From: Rhytidiadelphus loreus
Taxonomy: Eukaryota; Streptophyta; Bryopsida; Hypnales; Hylocomiaceae
Direction: 5' to 3'
DNA: 64,000 bases
Assembly (NCBI GenBank): GCA_947034895.1
Contig: OX344765.1
Coordinates: 6,391,001-6,455,000, forward strand
Part shown: piece by piece, positions 61,560 to 64,000 of the stretch
How the letters are laid out: the number at the start of each line of letters is the position of its first letter
How positions within the stretch are numbered: position 1 is the first letter of the stretch
The notes under the pieces: generated by a model
What the model was told of the DNA's origin: nothing
The model's database searches: none
What the model saw: the letters and a program-made list of their open reading frames with translations, nothing else
Made by a program: the position numbers and the translations under genes

Positions 61560-62320
61560 AAAACAAAGTGTGCTTGTCGTAGACCTCAAGCACACCTAAA
61601 ACATCCCTTCACTATTTCCATTGTGTTTGAATTTACAAAAAAATAAATATAAAATTTATTCAAAATTTCTATTCAAAATTTAAAATAAATAAATAAATAA
61701 GTGTGCCTGAGGTTTGCTTGAAGTGTGCTTGAGGTAGACCTCAAGGCTCAAGCACACCTTAAGCACACTTTCACTATTGTCATTGTATTTGAATTTATAA
61801 ATAAAAAAATTAGAAGTTGTTCAAATATTCTATTCAAAATTTAAAAGAAAAAACAAAGTGCACGTGAGGTGCGCTTGTGATAAACATCAAGTACACCTAA
61901 AGCACCTTTTCACTATTTCCATTGTGTTTGAATTTTTTTTTACTTTTAAGAAAAAATTATTCAAAATTTCTATGCAAAATTTAAAAAATTGCAAAGTGTG
62001 CTTGAGGTGTGTTTGAGGTCTACCTCAAGCACACCTCAAGCACACTTCCACTATTATCACTCCCACTATTCTCATTGCATTTGAATTGAAGAAAATAAAT
62101 ACAATTTTTCTTTAAATGAAAAAAAAAATGAAATGAAAAAAAAAATGTACATGAAGTTTATTTAATGTAGACTTCAAACACACTTCAAGCATACTTTTCA
62201 TATTATCATTGCATTTAGAAAATAAAATACAAAAATAAAATTTAGTGAAAAAATCTTTTCAATATTTTTTTATAAAATAAAAGTGTGCTTGAGGTGTGCT
62301 TGTAGTAGGTTTACAAAAAT
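61560..62320 (+). repeat. 140-155-bp satellite with palindromic core
   Basis: The phrase AAGTGTGCTTGAGG or a variant recurs at about 61567, 61701, 61856, 61995, 62145 (diverged) and 62280. Each unit has the same layout: a GTGTGCTTGAGGT / ACCTCAAGCACAC inverted pair, TTTCACTATT(T/G)YCATTG, GTTTGAATTTA and CAAAATTTAAAA. The core at 61994-62047 is a 54-bp near-perfect palindrome. Confidence 0.82.
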
Positions 62321-64000
62321 TGATAATATAATTATGAGTGAACCGTATAAAGACCCAACCTCCCTAGCTATCAGATTCTTTGATGCATAGGCACATGCAT
62401 AGGTGTATTCTTTGTTTCTACAATTTCCTTGAAAGTTGGTCATGAGATAGTTTTGTTCCTATCATCCTTATTGGAATAAGCTTAGGTAAAATTAGGTCAA
62501 GATCAAAGGTATGTATTGTACAGTGCCCTACAACTCATTTACTAATTTTTTGATAGTTTTCACTAGAAAGTACATCAACCTTAAAAAGCTCTAGCGTGCT
62601 AAAAAATGAAACAATTATGAAACCACAAATTGCGTTGAAATCTCAGGGGTGCACTTAGTTCTACTATAACAAACCACGTGTGAACGAGTGGTTTCTAATA
62701 AACTATAATTTCAACCTAAAATTTTGAACATTGTTTAATAATGACTATAGCTTTTTATTGCCAAAATGTCCAACTCAAATAAAATATGAAATGATTTCTA
62801 GAAGAGGTTGAAAATGAACTAAAATGGCATGTTTTTCAACTCAAATAATTATAGAGGACACATTTAGATGACCGTTGAGTCAATATTCAACTCAAAATGA
62901 GCTTTCAACAATGAGTTATTTTTAGAATTTTTTTTTTCATTTTCTAGTCAATTTTTTCTTATGTAATATAGGGGTGTGAAAGTTATTTTTCAGTTCTACA
63001 GTGTATCTTTTTACTTCAAAAATTTGTAACTAATTATTAGTAACAAATAAAAATATCAATAATTCAAAACATAAACTTTCAAAGTAGGAAAATCTATTCA
63101 TACTTTTTTAATTTTGTTTTAATTAAAATTCAAAAAGTATATAGGGGGTCCAAAGTTTAGTTCACATGTGGTTTCTAATGGACACTCTAAATGACCCCCT
63201 CAAGGTTGGAATTGCAATGAAGTGCAATTCAACTCCATAACAAGTGAAAAAATAAATAATTTAAAATTGTACAACAATTTGGATTCCTTTTAAATACTAT
63301 AGAGAACCTTTGGAGTATAGTCAAAGTCTTTTTGCATTTGGGTGAAACAAGCAAGAAATCATACAAGGAATTCACGTGGTATGGGAATAAGTATATCTAA
63401 AACAATTGTGAAGGTTCATTTCTTATATGTACCATTGAATACAAGTTGTAATTTTTAAAATTGTTGGCAACACTAGATAGTACACAGTGTATAGAAAACA
63501 TCAAATTTTTTGTATGATTTCCAATTACATATGTGTGTTTGTAATGATGATAAAGTACACTTTAGTGTGATTCCAACACAATTCAAAATTCAAAATTCCA
63601 TTTTTTTAATTGTTCGCATGGGCCTTCCAAAGTTCTCCTAATCTTAGTAGGATTCAAAAATTTGTAAATGAGTTGTAGTGCACTGTACACTTTGTTTTTT
63701 TTCCTTTTAGTCTTCCTAAGCTACAACATAACAAAGCACATAAAATTTAAACAAAAGCTTGAAGCATCAAGTAGAAAAGGGCACTAATGGTTGATCCAAT
63801 GAATGAGAAGAATGAAACAAAAGATTCATGGTAATTTTAATTTTTCTAATTTTTTAATTGTCTAATATATATTTTTTAAATGGACAAAGGAATGGACTGG
63901 CTTTGTTGCGGTATGAGAAATTTTCTTCTTACTACATGAAAAAAATGTGAGATAAAACACTCTATGCACCAAAAAAATTTAAAGGATCATTATTGTGACC
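62321..64000. other. AT-rich DNA to window end
   Basis: No gene, RNA or well-defined repeat seen. Confidence 0.4.

Noticed and set aside
1..64000. tRNA, rRNA, snRNA genes
   Set aside because: I scanned by eye for A/B-box and cloverleaf patterns and found none I could support; a tRNAscan-SE or Infernal run would settle it.

Overview
This is a nuclear segment of a land plant. Spliceosomal genes for a proteasome subunit, an ESCRT-III protein and the PP2A regulator TAP46 sit beside a phenylalanine ammonia-lyase gene, and a short run of TTTAGGG-type telomere repeat is present. The PAL gene has no intron at the position where seed-plant PAL genes carry their conserved one. Introns are short (about 60-400 bp) and intergenic DNA is AT-rich and full of old DNA transposons. 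Together these suggest an early-diverging lineage (bryophyte or lycophyte), but this is inference and no species is claimed.

Layout. 1-1978: 3' part of a PAL gene (+). 3010-4215: exon remnants resembling the second-largest subunit of RNA polymerase III. 6117-8952: TAP46 (-), nine exons. 9850-13100: AT-rich DNA with two roughly 0.9-kb elements that end in inverted repeats and lie between TTAA sites. 13415-15545: VPS60/CHMP5 (+), seven exons. 17768-19727: proteasome beta-6 subunit PBF1 (-), seven exons. 20.2-26.7 kb: gene-poor DNA with a 50-bp minisatellite, a small MITE and a TIR element. 26.77-28.0 kb: a very GC-rich satellite with a 199-bp higher-order period.

The most unusual part is 28.9-42.0 kb. 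On the minus strand a gene of at least eleven exons joins a ParB-like domain to a permuted DNA-methyltransferase-like domain. On the plus strand, pointing away from it, lies a MULE-type transposase with a GCM-like zinc cluster and a SWIM finger. Between them is a 361-bp tandem duplication carrying repeated 16-18-bp palindromes of the form GTCTCGG-nn-CCGAGAC. A parS-like or regulatory array serving the neighbouring ParB-domain gene is a hypothesis worth testing.

42.2-64.0 kb: interstitial telomere repeat, a decayed hAT transposase (-), minisatellites, a PP2-lectin-like exon (-), TTAA-ended elements (one apparently inserted in another), a CACTA/Plavaka-like transposase (-) with one in-frame stop, and a palindromic satellite. 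The conserved genes have unrelated housekeeping or metabolic roles and do not form a pathway. Exon coordinates come from hand reading of splice sites. Family names rest on recognised motifs and remembered family sequences, not on a database search.
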